Positions 53,653 to 61,814 are shown, numbered from the stretch's first letter. The stretch is DNA of 64,000 nucleotides from Nannocystis pusilla (GCF_026626665.1 NZ_JAPNKE010000002.1:1675204-1739203); one strand, 5' to 3'. Translations and numbers: made by a program. The notes: generated by a model from the sequence alone, not told the origin.

Positions 53653-54386
53653 TGCGCTACGGGATCTTCAGTGATGTGCACGCCAACCTGGACGCCCTCG
53701 AGGCGGTCCTCCGCGCATTCGAACGCGAGAAGATCGACGCGCTCGTGTGCCTCGGCGACACCGTCGGCTACGGCGCGCAGCCCAACGACTGCTGCGACAT
53801 CGTCAAGCGCGTCACCCGCTACACGATCCTCGGCAACCACGACGCGGCGGTCGCCGGCCGCATGGACTACAGCTACTACTACGACGCGGCCCGCGAGGCG
53901 CTCGACTGGCACTCCCGCCAGCTGACGTCCGAGAACATGAACTGGCTGCGCAAGCTCAACTACTTCGAACGCGACGGCGCGACCCACTTCTGCCACGGCT
54001 CGCCGGTCGACCTCGAAGAGTTCGAGTACATCTTCAGCGTCGAGCAGGCGGCCACGTGCATCCCGATCTGGGACAGCCTCGGCCAGATCACGTTCATCGG
54101 CCACTCGCACCTGTGTAAGTCGTTCGCCATCGGTCGCGAGCGCGTGTACGAGGTGGTGACGAAGGAATTCGAGATCCACCCCGAGTTCCGCTACATCGTC
54201 TCGGTCGGCTCGGTCGGCCAACCCCGCGACCACGACCCCCGCGCGAGCTACACGATCTACGACTCGGGCCGCGGCAAGTTCGAGTTCAAGCGCGTCGAGT
54301 ACGATGTCGGCGCGGCGGCGCGGAAGATCTTCAACGACGCGCGCCTGTCCGACAGCTTCGGCGCGCGCCTGTTCGCCGGCGTGTGA
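53652..54386 (+). CDS. Metallophosphoesterase (YfcE/diadenosine-tetraphosphatase-like)
   Basis: 244 residues, cytoplasmic. The calcineurin-like phosphoesterase motifs are complete: FSDVHAN (D8, H10), CLGDTVGYG (D36), ILGNHDA (N62, H63), FCHGSP and FIGHSHL. The closest general types are YfcE phosphodiesterases and ApaH-like small phosphatases; the substrate is unknown. It is the last gene of a tightly overlapping three-gene operon and is followed by a clear terminator. Confidence 0.92.
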   Translation: MRYGIFSDVHANLDALEAVLRAFEREKIDALVCLGDTVGYGAQPNDCCDIVKRVTRYTILGNHDAAVAGRMDYSYYYDAAREALDWHSRQLTSENMNWLRKLNYFERDGATHFCHGSPVDLEEFEYIFSVEQAATCIPIWDSLGQITFIGHSHLCKSFAIGRERVYEVVTKEFEIHPEFRYIVSVGSVGQPRDHDPRASYTIYDSGRGKFEFKRVEYDVGAAARKIFNDARLSDSFGARLFAGV

Positions 54387-54420
54387 CGGCGCAAGGCCGC
54401 GCGGTCGCGGCCCCGTGAAG

Positions 54421-54446
54421 CGCTGCCTGCGGGCGGCGTTTTTTTT
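54421..54446 (+). terminator. Rho-independent terminator of the 49.8-54.4 kb operon
   Basis: CGCTGCC-TGCG-GGCGGCG forms a 7-bp stem with one G-T pair, followed directly by eight T. It is the only classical intrinsic terminator noticed in the window and lies 34 bp after the phosphoesterase stop. Confidence 0.85.
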
Positions 54447-56609
54447 ACGGCGGCGACGCGGAGCGGCGGGCGAGCTCGGCTCGCACCCACGCCGCGGCGG
54501 CCTCGAGCGGCTCGTCGATGCCGCCGCGGATGCCGGCGACAGTCGGGGCGACGGGGTGCGTCGGCGGGACGCCGGTGCCGTGAAAGACGCCGCCGTCGCG
54601 GCGCAGCGCCACGCAGCCGGTCCACCGCAGGGAGAAGCCGGCGATGAACGTCTCGTTGATGTCGCAGGTGGTGCCGGCCGTGGTCGCCCCGAAGATCGGC
54701 CCGAGGTGGTGCTCGTGCACGTACGCGAGGGTGGTCTCGGCGGCGCTGATGGCCCGCTCGTCGACGACGAAGGCGATCGGCGCGGCGAGCAGCGGAGGTC
54801 GCGGCGTGATGGTGCTCCGCTGCACGGGGCCGAGGGCGCGTCCGCCCGGACCGGGGAAAAGGTGTCCCAGGTCGCATAGCCGTGGGCGTCCACCGGCGCG
54901 CGGACGAGGTGGGGGAGCAGGGTCCAGAGCGCGGCGGCGGGGCGCAGGTCGACGACGAGGCCGGCCGCGGCGGTGACGCGGGGCAAGGCGGCGCGCAGCG
55001 AATTCGCGTCGAGCTGGCCGAGCCGGAGGGCCAGGACGCCGTCGCCGAGCTCGCGGAACGAGCTGTCCGATGGGACAGGCGGAGCCTCCGCGACGCAGGC
55101 GACGGAGACTGTCCGGCCGTCGTGCAGCGTCAGCTCGGTGACGGAGGCGGAGGGCTCGTGACGCAGCAAGCGTAGCGCCAGCTCGCGGCGGTGGGCGGGA
55201 GTGGCGGCGGAGACCTGAGCCTGCGCGTCGCGGATGCGCGTGCCGACGGCGACGCCGCCGATCGCAGCGACGACGTCGCCGACGCGCAGGGCCGAGGACG
55301 CGCCGCGCAGCTCGGTGAGCACGACGCGGTCCTCGATCCACCGCCACTCGAGCGGCAGGACGCAGGTCGTCTGGGCGGGGTGCGTAAGGCGGACGTGGCC
55401 GTCGCGCAACTCGGCGAGCATGCGCCGCAGCACGGGGAGCAACGCGAGCTCGTCGCCGGCGTCGGCGGCCGCGGGCAAGGCGGTGCCAAGGGCGTGGGCC
55501 CAGTCGGTGCGCATGTCGTCGCGGTACGGGTAGAAGTACTCGAGCAGGCTCCACGCCTCGATGACGGTGGCGAGCCGATGGTCGCGCGGGCGCGCGAGCG
55601 CGGCGCAGGGATCGCCGACGAGCGGTGGGACCGAGGTCGGCGCCGACTGATCGGCATGGGCCCGCGGGTAGTCGATCCGCAGGCCGGCGCCGATGTCGGC
55701 GACGAGGCGATCGGGCGCGTGGGGGCCAGCCACGAACTCGCTGCGGTACAGGGTGTTCTCGCCGGCGACGCCGTGATGCCGCCAGCCTGGGCCGGACGGA
55801 TCGGGCGCCGGCGGCGTGAGGTCGGCGCTTCGCGTGAAGGCGATGTCGGGTCCGATCGTGCGCGCCCAGGTGGCCAGAGCGTCGGCGAGGTCGTGAGCTT
55901 CGGCGGCGCGGACAGCTGCGACGCCGGCGGCCGCGATCGCGTGCCATTCGTGGTCGGCGGCTTGCGCCGGGTAGAAGTAGCGCAGGTGGCCGAAGGCGCG
56001 GGCGAGGGCGACGAGCGGCTCGATGGGGACCGGCGAGGCGTCGGGCGTCGGAGACGGCTCCATGTCGACGACCTCGATCTCGAGGGCCCGCAAGCGCGTC
56101 TCGGCGTGGGCCGACTGGGCGAGGGAGAGCGTCAGGCCTCGCGCGTCGGCGGGGACGTCGAGGCACAGCGCGAAGGGGTGCCAGGCGCGCGCGGGTCCGT
56201 CGGTGAGGTCGACTTCAGCAGCGCGAGCCGGGGTGCCGTCGGCGCGGAGGCGCAGGCGCCCGGCCTGGATGCGAGCTTCGTGCGCGCTCCAGACCTCGCC
56301 GCGGAGGAGCACGCGTCGCCCCGCGTGTGCGAGCTCGAGGGTGCGCGAGACTCCGGCACGCGCGACAGGTCCGTCCAGCGCCCCGGTCGTCAGCTCGAGG
56401 CGGCAGTGCGGCTCGATGCCGTCGTCGCGCGCGATCGCGTGCCGCAAGGTCAGCGCCGGGTTGTCAGAACCCTCCCACGGGGCGAGTGTAGAGCCAGCGT
56501 CGCAGGTCACGAGCGCCTGTCGCTGCGACTGCGCGGGTGTCGAGCGCGGAGCGCCGGGGCAGGCCACGAGGGCGATGCACGCGAGCAGCCAGCACGCCGA
56601 GCGCTCCAC
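54445..56609 (-). CDS. S41-type (C-terminal-processing-like) peptidase lipoprotein (one frame break)
   Basis: About 721 residues after repair. GTG 56609 gives a signal sequence ending in ALVAC. A beta-sandwich N-terminal half is followed by a helical part (VIEAWSLLEYFYPYRDDM), a PDZ-like segment (LRVGDVVAAIGG) and an S41-like core with VVDLRPAAALW and DERAISAAETT, where the second Ser is the likely nucleophile. The Lys usually found about 25 residues later is not evident (GATTAGTTCDINETF), so activity is uncertain. The frame breaks at 54826-54829. One more G in GGGG (plus strand) joins DAPSAP to VQRSTITPRPPLL. A 14-bp pair (GCTGTCCGATGGGA 55062, CAGG 55076) overlays codons for PPVPSDSSF. Confidence 0.8.
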
Positions 56610-56615
56610 TGCTGC

Positions 56616-56621
56616 AGGTTA
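56616..56621 (-). promoter_or_regulatory. Putative -10 box (leaderless)
   Basis: TAACCT on the minus strand, 6 bp from GTG 56609. Confidence 0.4.
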
Positions 56622-57048
56622 CCACGAACCCGGACAGAGCTGCGGACCGGCCCGGGCCTGCCAAAGGCTGGACCTCATCCGCTGGACGGCCGAGGGTGAT
56701 GGATGTCTTCAAGGACAGGTTCGAATCATCGTTCAGGGGATCGGGCGTCGTCGCCAGGGCGGCGTGTTCGCCGGAGCGCGCTGCAACCTCGGCCTGGCTA
56801 GCGAGAGGGGTGACACCGCGTCCGCAGGAGGTCGGCGGTCCATCGTGGTGGATGGCTCTCAGGGCATGTCCGAAGAATCGCTCGAAAGCTCCACGCCTCG
56901 GCGTCGGTCGCGTCGGGCTCAGGCTCTACGCGCTCGGTTGGCCAGCGCTCGACGGCCTGGTGTTCTTCGGTCCAGCCGGCTGAACGACAACGGGGCGCAC
57001 TTCGATATGTCTTAAAGGCCATGTCGTGAGCGCGGCCGCCAGCGGGGC
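56622..57048. other. Intergenic region with three spaced repeat pairs
   Basis: 427 bp with no supportable gene. Three two-unit elements are present: GATGTCTTCAAGGA 56702 then CAGG 56716; GATG 56851 then CATG 56865; TATGTCTTAAAGGC 57006 then CATG 57020. All keep the 14-bp step. The last lies 16 bp from the stop at 57049. Confidence 0.7.
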
Positions 57049-57468
57049 TCAATCGTCGTTCGTGCCGCAGGGCTTCAGGGCGGTCTGGACCTCGGCCGGG
57101 AGCTGCGGGCACTCGTTGGTGGAGATGATGTCCTGGCAGCCCTGCCACGAATTGCCGTCGTTGCAGTCGAGCATCTCCTCGAGGCAGTCGTTGTACTCCT
57201 TCATCTGGTCGACGATGCACTCGAGGGACTTCTTGGAGGCCTTCTTGTCGAGGGCGAGGGCGTCCTCGAGGCACTCGCGGTCGAACGGGCTGATGAAGGA
57301 GGCGAACTGCGCCTCGCAGGCGGCGCGGTCGGGGAACACGTTGGTGCAGTCGCACGCGAGGTCGATCGACTTGTCGGACTCGGCGTCCATCTGGTTCAGC
57401 AAAGAGTTGACCGAACAGCCGGCGGCGAGCGAGACGAACAGGGCGAGCGTGGAGGCGCGGCGCTTCAT
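57049..57468 (-). CDS. Small Cys-rich lipoprotein
   Basis: 139 residues. The signal sequence ends in LAAGC (lipobox). The mature part is helical with ten Cys in spaced pairs: LACDCTNVFPDRAACE, RECLEDAL, LECIVDQMKEYNDCLEEM, LDCNDGNSWQGCQ and NECPQ. Evenly spaced Cys on helices suggest a disulphide-stapled helical hairpin outside the cytoplasm. Not recognised as a known family. TACCAT lies 6 bp before ATG 57468. Confidence 0.8.
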   Translation of the reverse strand: MKRRASTLALFVSLAAGCSVNSLLNQMDAESDKSIDLACDCTNVFPDRAACEAQFASFISPFDRECLEDALALDKKASKKSLECIVDQMKEYNDCLEEMLDCNDGNSWQGCQDIISTNECPQLPAEVQTALKPCGTNDD

Positions 57469-57474
57469 GCCGGC

Positions 57475-57480
57475 ATGGTA
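57475..57480 (-). promoter_or_regulatory. Putative -10 box (leaderless)
   Basis: TACCAT on the minus strand, 6 bp from ATG 57468. The opposite promoter of the phosphatase lies 72 bp away. Confidence 0.4.
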
Positions 57481-57551
57481 GGCGAGGCGCCAGGGCGATG
57501 GCGCGCGCGGCCGGGCCCCTCGCGGGCGAGGCGGGGCGGGCCGGGGCTTGC

Positions 57552-57557
57552 TACGCT
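57552..57557 (+). promoter_or_regulatory. Putative -10 box (leaderless)
   Basis: TACGCT, 9 bp before ATG 57567. Confidence 0.4.
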
Positions 57558-57566
57558 GGGCGGCGC

Positions 57567-58031
57567 ATGGGCAGCTATCGCCTGACCTGGCGGCCGCTCG
57601 CGGGCGGCCACCTCGCCATCGGTCACAAACCCGGACGCGACCTGCGACAGGCGCTGGCCGAGACCGGCTGCACGCACGTGCTGAGCCTCCTGGCCGATCA
57701 CGAGGCGGGCGTGGCCGCGAGCGGGGTGCAGCTGCGCCTGCCGCTGGTCTCCGCCGAGCCGCCGGGGGCGGCGCGCAGCGAGGAGGTGCGGGCCTGCTTC
57801 GCCGAGCTGCGCGAGCTGCTGGCTTCAGGGGCGAAGATCTACGTCCACTGCTCGGCCGGGCTGCACCGCACGGGGATGGTGACGCACGCGTTCCTGCGCT
57901 TCCTCGGCCACTCGCGCGCGGAGGCGCTGGCCCGCATGGCCGAGCTGCGCGCGGCGACTGCCGAGGCCGCGACGGAGCCGCGGCTCGCGTGGGGCGAGCA
58001 GTTCGCCGGGCCGGACGAAGCGAGCGGCTGA
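57567..58031 (+). CDS. Dual-specificity/tyrosine phosphatase
   Basis: 154 residues. The P-loop VHCSAGLHRTG has the C-x5-R signature (C95, R101). The early part HLAIGHKPGRDLRQAL and CTHVLSLLADHE matches small dual-specificity phosphatases of the cyclin-dependent-kinase-inhibitor-3/DSP type. It removes phosphate from phospho-tyrosine, Ser or Thr, and could oppose the Hanks kinases common in this organism; no direct pairing is shown. The stop codon (58029-58031) lies inside the first copy of a 75-bp tandem repeat, so loss of the TGA would add a helical repeat tail. Confidence 0.9.
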   Translation: MGSYRLTWRPLAGGHLAIGHKPGRDLRQALAETGCTHVLSLLADHEAGVAASGVQLRLPLVSAEPPGAARSEEVRACFAELRELLASGAKIYVHCSAGLHRTGMVTHAFLRFLGHSRAEALARMAELRAATAEAATEPRLAWGEQFAGPDEASG

Positions 58032-58380
58032 CGCGAGAGGTGGGGCGACACGCAGGGCGCGTCTGGCCGAGCTGCGCGAGTCGAGGCCGAGGCGGGCGAG
58101 CGAGCGGCGGACGCGAGACGTCGCGCGCGACTGGCCGAGCTGCGCGGGGCGAGGCCGAGGCCGGCGCGGGCGAGGCGAGCGGCAGACGCGAGACGTCGCG
58201 CGCGTCTGGCCGAGCTGCGCGAAGCGAGGCCGAGGCCGGCGCGGGCGAGGCGAGCGGCGGACGCGAGACCTCGCGCGCGCCTGGCCGAGCTGCGCGGGGC
58301 GAGGCCGAGGCCGGCGCGGGCGAGGTGCGACTGACCGAGCTGCGCGCGACGAGCGAGGCGTTCGCGGCCGGCGGAGCGCG
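58019..58380. repeat. 75-bp tandem repeat starting in the phosphatase 3' end
   Basis: CTGGCCGAGCTGCGCG recurs at 58062, 58131, 58206 and 58281, and as CTGACCGAGC at 58331: steps 69, 75, 75, 50. The unit is about 75 bp, a multiple of three. Copy one contains GCGGCTGACGCGAG, where TGA is the stop codon; later copies have GCGGCGGACGCGAG or GCGGCAGACGCGAG. Confidence 0.82.
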
Positions 58381-58386
58381 CGTGGG

Positions 58387-58471
58387 GCTGGCGCGATGGA
58401 CATGTCGCGTGGAGCATGTCTCAATGCGCATGGTCGATCGGGCATGTCCTGGGAGACATGCCCGACCGGCC
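58387..58471. repeat. 14-bp phased array (five units)
   Basis: CATG at 58401, 58415, 58429, 58443 and 58457, all 14 bp apart, with a degenerate unit at 58387. Unit 58443 gives the stem CATGTC-CTGGGA-GACATG. The array ends exactly before the stop at 58472. Confidence 0.9.
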
Positions 58472-59338
58472 TCACGACTCGCGGATGTCGAGCGGGATCT
58501 TGAGGTAGCTGCGGCCGTTGGGGGCGGGGGCGGGCAGGCGGCCGCCGTCGATGTTGACCTGGACGCTGGGGTAGAGCAGCTTGGGGGCGTCGAGGGTGGC
58601 GTCGCGGGCGGTGCGGAAGGCGACGAAGTCGTCCTCCTCGCGGCCGGCGGGCAGCTGGACGTTGTCGGCCTTCTGCTCGCCGACGGTGGTCTGCCAGGCC
58701 AGCGGGCGGCCGCCGGGTTGATAGTCGTGGCAGACGAACATGCGGGTGTCGTCGGGCAGGGTGTAGAGGCGGCGGGTGATCGAGCGCCACAGGGCGCGGG
58801 CGCTGCCGGCCGGGAAGTCGCAGCGGCCGGCGCCGTAGTCGGGCATGAACATGGCGTCGCCGACGAACACGGCGTCGCCGATCCGGTAGCTCATGCAGGC
58901 GGGGGTGTGGCCGGGCGTGGCGATCGCCTCGATGTGGAGGGCGCCGACGTCGAAGCGCTCGCCGTCGTGGTGCAGGCGATCGAACTGGCTGCCGTCGACG
59001 CGGAACTCGGGGCCGAGGTCGTAGATGTCGCGGAAGACGGTCTGGACCTCGGTGATGGCGGCGCCGATGGCGACCGGGACGCCGGGGAAGCGGCGCTTCA
59101 GCGCCTGCGAGCCCGACAGATGATCGGCGTGGGCGTGCGTCTCGAGCAGCAGGCCGAGGCGCAGATCGAGGGCGCGGATCCGGGCGGCGATCCTGGCGAC
59201 CGACTCCTCGAACACCTTGGAGCCGACGAGCTCGTAGTCGAGGACGGGGTCGATGACGAGGGCGTCGCGCGTGGCCTCGTCGTAGACGAGGTACGACAGG
59301 GTGTTGGTGCGCGCGTCGTAGAAGTGCTCGATCTTCAT
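58472..59338 (-). CDS. MBL-fold hydrolase (persulfide-dioxygenase-like)
   Basis: 288 residues. Metallo-beta-lactamase fold with metal motif THAHADHLS (H68, H70, D72, H73), then [34 protein letters not shown] and MFVCHDYQP. Order and length match the ETHE1-like persulfide dioxygenase/glyoxalase-II branch; GAGRCDFP is typical of ETHE1-type proteins (sulphur metabolism). A rhodanese domain is absent. GGAGG about 10 bp upstream supports ATG 59338. Confidence 0.88.
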   Translation of the reverse strand: MKIEHFYDARTNTLSYLVYDEATRDALVIDPVLDYELVGSKVFEESVARIAARIRALDLRLGLLLETHAHADHLSGSQALKRRFPGVPVAIGAAITEVQTVFRDIYDLGPEFRVDGSQFDRLHHDGERFDVGALHIEAIATPGHTPACMSYRIGDAVFVGDAMFMPDYGAGRCDFPAGSARALWRSITRRLYTLPDDTRMFVCHDYQPGGRPLAWQTTVGEQKADNVQLPAGREEDDFVAFRTARDATLDAPKLLYPSVQVNIDGGRLPAPAPNGRSYLKIPLDIRES

Positions 59339-59514
59339 GGCGAGAGGGCCTCCACGCGGAGGAAGAGGGACATGCCGGCGAGCATGGGGCGGCGGAGCTC
59401 GTCGCCTCGAGCCTGAGCCTACGACGCGGGGGGCGGGGCAGGAGCGGCGGCGTCGGGACTCGCACCTGCGGGCCACGTGCGTCGACGCGCGTCGCGGGGC
59501 CGGCGAAGATGACC

Positions 59515-59520
59515 TACGAT
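59515..59520 (+). promoter_or_regulatory. Putative -10 box (leaderless)
   Basis: TACGAT, 10 bp before ATG 59531; it overlaps the in-frame ATG 59519 and argues against that start. Confidence 0.4.
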
Positions 59521-59530
59521 GGCGATCTCC

Positions 59531-60594
59531 ATGAAGCTGCTGCTGCGCCTGGTGTTGTTGCTGGTCCTGGGGCTCGGACTGTTCGCGGGGTACCTGGCGC
59601 TGGCGCCGGCGCCGATCGACCCGGTGGCGTGGGACCCGCCGCCGGTGCCGGCGATGACGGGGCCGCTGGCGCCGAACGAGCGCATGGCGGGGGCCACGAT
59701 CCTGGCGGCGGGCAAGATCGACGGGCCCGAGGACGTGGAGACCGACGCGCAGGGCCGGGTGTACGGCGGGACGAACGCGGGCGAGGTGCTGCGGCTCGAC
59801 GGCGACGCGCTCGAGGTGTTCGCGAACACCGGCGGCCGGCCGCTGGGCCTCGACTTCGCGCCGTCGGGCGCGCTGATCGTCGCCGACGCCAAGAAGGGCC
59901 TGCTCTCGGTGAGCCCCGCGGGCGAGGTGTCGACGCTGGTCGACACCGTCGACGGGGTGCGCCTCGGCTTCACGGACGACGTCGCGGTCGCGAGCGACGG
60001 GACGATCTACTTCACCGACGCGAGCGACAAGTTCGGCTTCGGCGATCACATGCTCGACCTGCTCGAGGGCCGGCCGCACGGGCGCCTGATCAAGTACGAC
60101 CCGCAGACCAAGACGTCGACGGTGCTGGCCAAGGACCTGTACTTCGCCAACGGCGTGGCCCTGAGCGGCGACGAGTCGTTCCTCGCCGTCAACGAGACCT
60201 ACCGCTACCGGATCTCCCGCCACTGGCTCAAGGGCCCAAGGCGGGCACGACCGACGTGCTGATCGAGGGGCTGCCGGGCTTCCCCGACGGGGTGGCCCAG
60301 AGCGGCCGCGGGACGTTCTGGGTGGCGATGTTCACGGTGCGCAACGCGGCCGGCGACTTCCTGGCCCCGCGGCCGCTGCTCAAGCGGATGGTCGCCAACC
60401 TGCCGCGCGCGCTGTGGCCGAAGCCGGAGCCGTACGGGCTGGCGATCGAGATCGACGAGGACGGCAAGGTGCTGCAGAGCCTGCACGACCCCTCGGGCGC
60501 GACGGTCCACCAGGTGACGAGCGTCCACGAGCGCGACGGGGCGCTCTACCTCGGCCACCTGCACCGCGACCGGATCTCGAAGGTCCCGCTGTAG
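59531..60594 (+). CDS. SMP-30/strictosidine-synthase-like propeller protein (one frame break)
   Basis: About 354 residues after repair. One N-terminal hydrophobic helix ([20 protein letters not shown]) anchors the protein or exports it. The rest matches the strictosidine-synthase/SMP-30 propeller family: [78 protein letters not shown] and [16 protein letters not shown]. Members hydrolyse lactones or esters; strictosidine synthesis itself is a plant reaction. The frame breaks at 60235-60237. One more C in CCC gives [15 protein letters not shown] and a length divisible by three. Confidence 0.87.
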
Positions 60595-60599
60595 CTGCG

Positions 60600-60655
60600 C
60601 ATGTCTGAAGAGACATGCCGGTTCGGGCATGTCTCAAGGGACATGTCGTGGAGTG
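60600..60655. repeat. 14-bp phased array (four units)
   Basis: CATG at 60600, 60614, 60628 and 60642, all 14 bp apart, starting 6 bp after the stop at 60594. Unit 60600 forms CATGTCT-GAAG-AGACATG, a perfect stem with TCT/AGA in place of TCC/GGA. Confidence 0.9.
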
Positions 60656-60806
60656 CGGCCAACGGGCTCGGGGACGGCTGTCCGCCGGTGCGGGTCCGGC
60701 GCGGAGGGCCAGGTCGGCGCCGGCGGGCGCGCTGCCCGGCCGCGCGTCGGACCGCGGCGAGGGCCGCGGCGCGGCGGCAGGCGGCGATCCGTGCCAAGAA
60801 CTGCGC

Positions 60807-61430
60807 GTGAAGCCCCGACGCCGCCCGCTCGCCCTGCTGCCCGCCGCGGCCTGCCTGTGCGCGGCGCTGGTCGGCGCGCCGGCGGCCGCGGGCGACGGCG
60901 TGTCGCCGGTCGCCACCTACGTCGACCCGTTCCGCGTGCAGGCGCAGGGGCTGCGCGCGACCGGGGTGTATCTGCACGTGTCGCCGGCGCTGTTCGCCCT
61001 CGACGTGCGCTCGCCGGGCTTCCAGATGTGGGGCTGGGGGCTCGGCGCGGGCCGCTACTGGACGATGCGCAAGCGGCTGGCGATCGCGTTCGGCGGCTTC
61101 TTCGAGCACATGCTGTGGGTCAACCCGTACGAGAACAACTGGGCCGGCAAGACGCTCAACTTCCTGCGCTTCGGGCCGGAGCTGCGGATCGGCGCCAGCA
61201 ACGAGCGCGTGTTCGCCTACGGGCTCGTGCGCCTGGGCCTGGACCTGCTGGTCGGGACGCCGCAGACGAGCCTCGCGCGGATGTTCGTCGCCGAGGTCGG
61301 CGTCGGTCTGCAGGGCGCGCTCGGCAAGCAGCGGCGGCTGCTCCTCGGCGTCGAGCCGGCGTTCGACGTGTCGGTGCCGGCGCCGTGGCTGCTGTTCCGC
61401 GCGCGCGCGTTTGTCGGCGTGCGCTTCTGA
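60807..61430 (+). CDS. Probable outer-membrane beta-barrel protein
   Basis: 207 residues from GTG 60807. The signal peptide is LALLPAAACLCAALVGAPAAAGDG with cleavage near AAA-GD. The mature part alternates hydrophobic and polar residues in short strands (GVYLHVSPALFALDV, RLAIAFGGFFEHMLWV, ERVFAYGLVRLGLDLLV, FVAEVGVGLQGAL) and ends in ...FVGVRF, a C-terminal Phe as in outer-membrane barrels. No enzyme motif. The start is inferred from the signal peptide; no ribosome site is clear. Confidence 0.72.
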   Translation: MKPRRRPLALLPAAACLCAALVGAPAAAGDGVSPVATYVDPFRVQAQGLRATGVYLHVSPALFALDVRSPGFQMWGWGLGAGRYWTMRKRLAIAFGGFFEHMLWVNPYENNWAGKTLNFLRFGPELRIGASNERVFAYGLVRLGLDLLVGTPQTSLARMFVAEVGVGLQGALGKQRRLLLGVEPAFDVSVPAPWLLFRARAFVGVRF

Positions 61431-61814
61431 GTCGCGCGGGCCTGCGGGGGCGGACGTCGGCCTGCGAGCGGAGCGCGGCGCTCGTGCGTCGGCGCGGGCG
61501 ATCGCGGGGCGATCTTGGGGCGAGGGAGAGATCGACGGCGCGAATTCGACGTGGAGGCGGGCCGCGGCGCTGCTTGCATTTCGCGGGCCCGCGGCGAGAA
61601 GTGTCCGCGGCGACTGCGGCTTGCGGGGCGAGCACGGGGCCGCTCGGTATGGATGAACGTGGCTCGCGCGGGGCGACGCGCGGCGAGGAATGATTCCGCG
61701 GAGCGGCGGTTGGATCGTCGACGCTGTCGATTGTCCGGTCCGGTCGTCGCGCCGCGTGCGTCCGCGGCGGGATGGCCCTGTTCGATCGCGTGCCGCGATC
61801 GGAGCCACGAGAAC
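61431..61814. other. Intergenic region with an inverted repeat next to the downstream start
   Basis: 384 bp. Plus-strand frames extend upstream from the next gene but lack coding character. The only clear element is the dyad at 61783-61801. Confidence 0.45.
61783..61801. promoter_or_regulatory. Inverted repeat directly upstream of the Cys-repeat gene
   Basis: CGATCGCG (61783-61790), spacer TGC, CGCGATCG (61794-61801): a perfect 8-bp dyad 13 bp before ATG 61815. It could block promoter or ribosome access, or form a leader hairpin. Confidence 0.45.

Noticed and set aside
11437..60237. Programmed frameshifting or pseudogenes at the frame breaks
   Set aside because: Breaks have no shared slippery sequence, lie at diverse positions in genes, and almost all need one extra base of an existing run, which fits sequencing deletions.
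8322..60655. The 14-bp arrays as REP/BIME elements or known iterons
   Set aside because: Classical REP units are 20-40 bp with conserved sequence and are not phased at 14 bp. Iterons cluster at an origin near a rep gene, and none is seen here.
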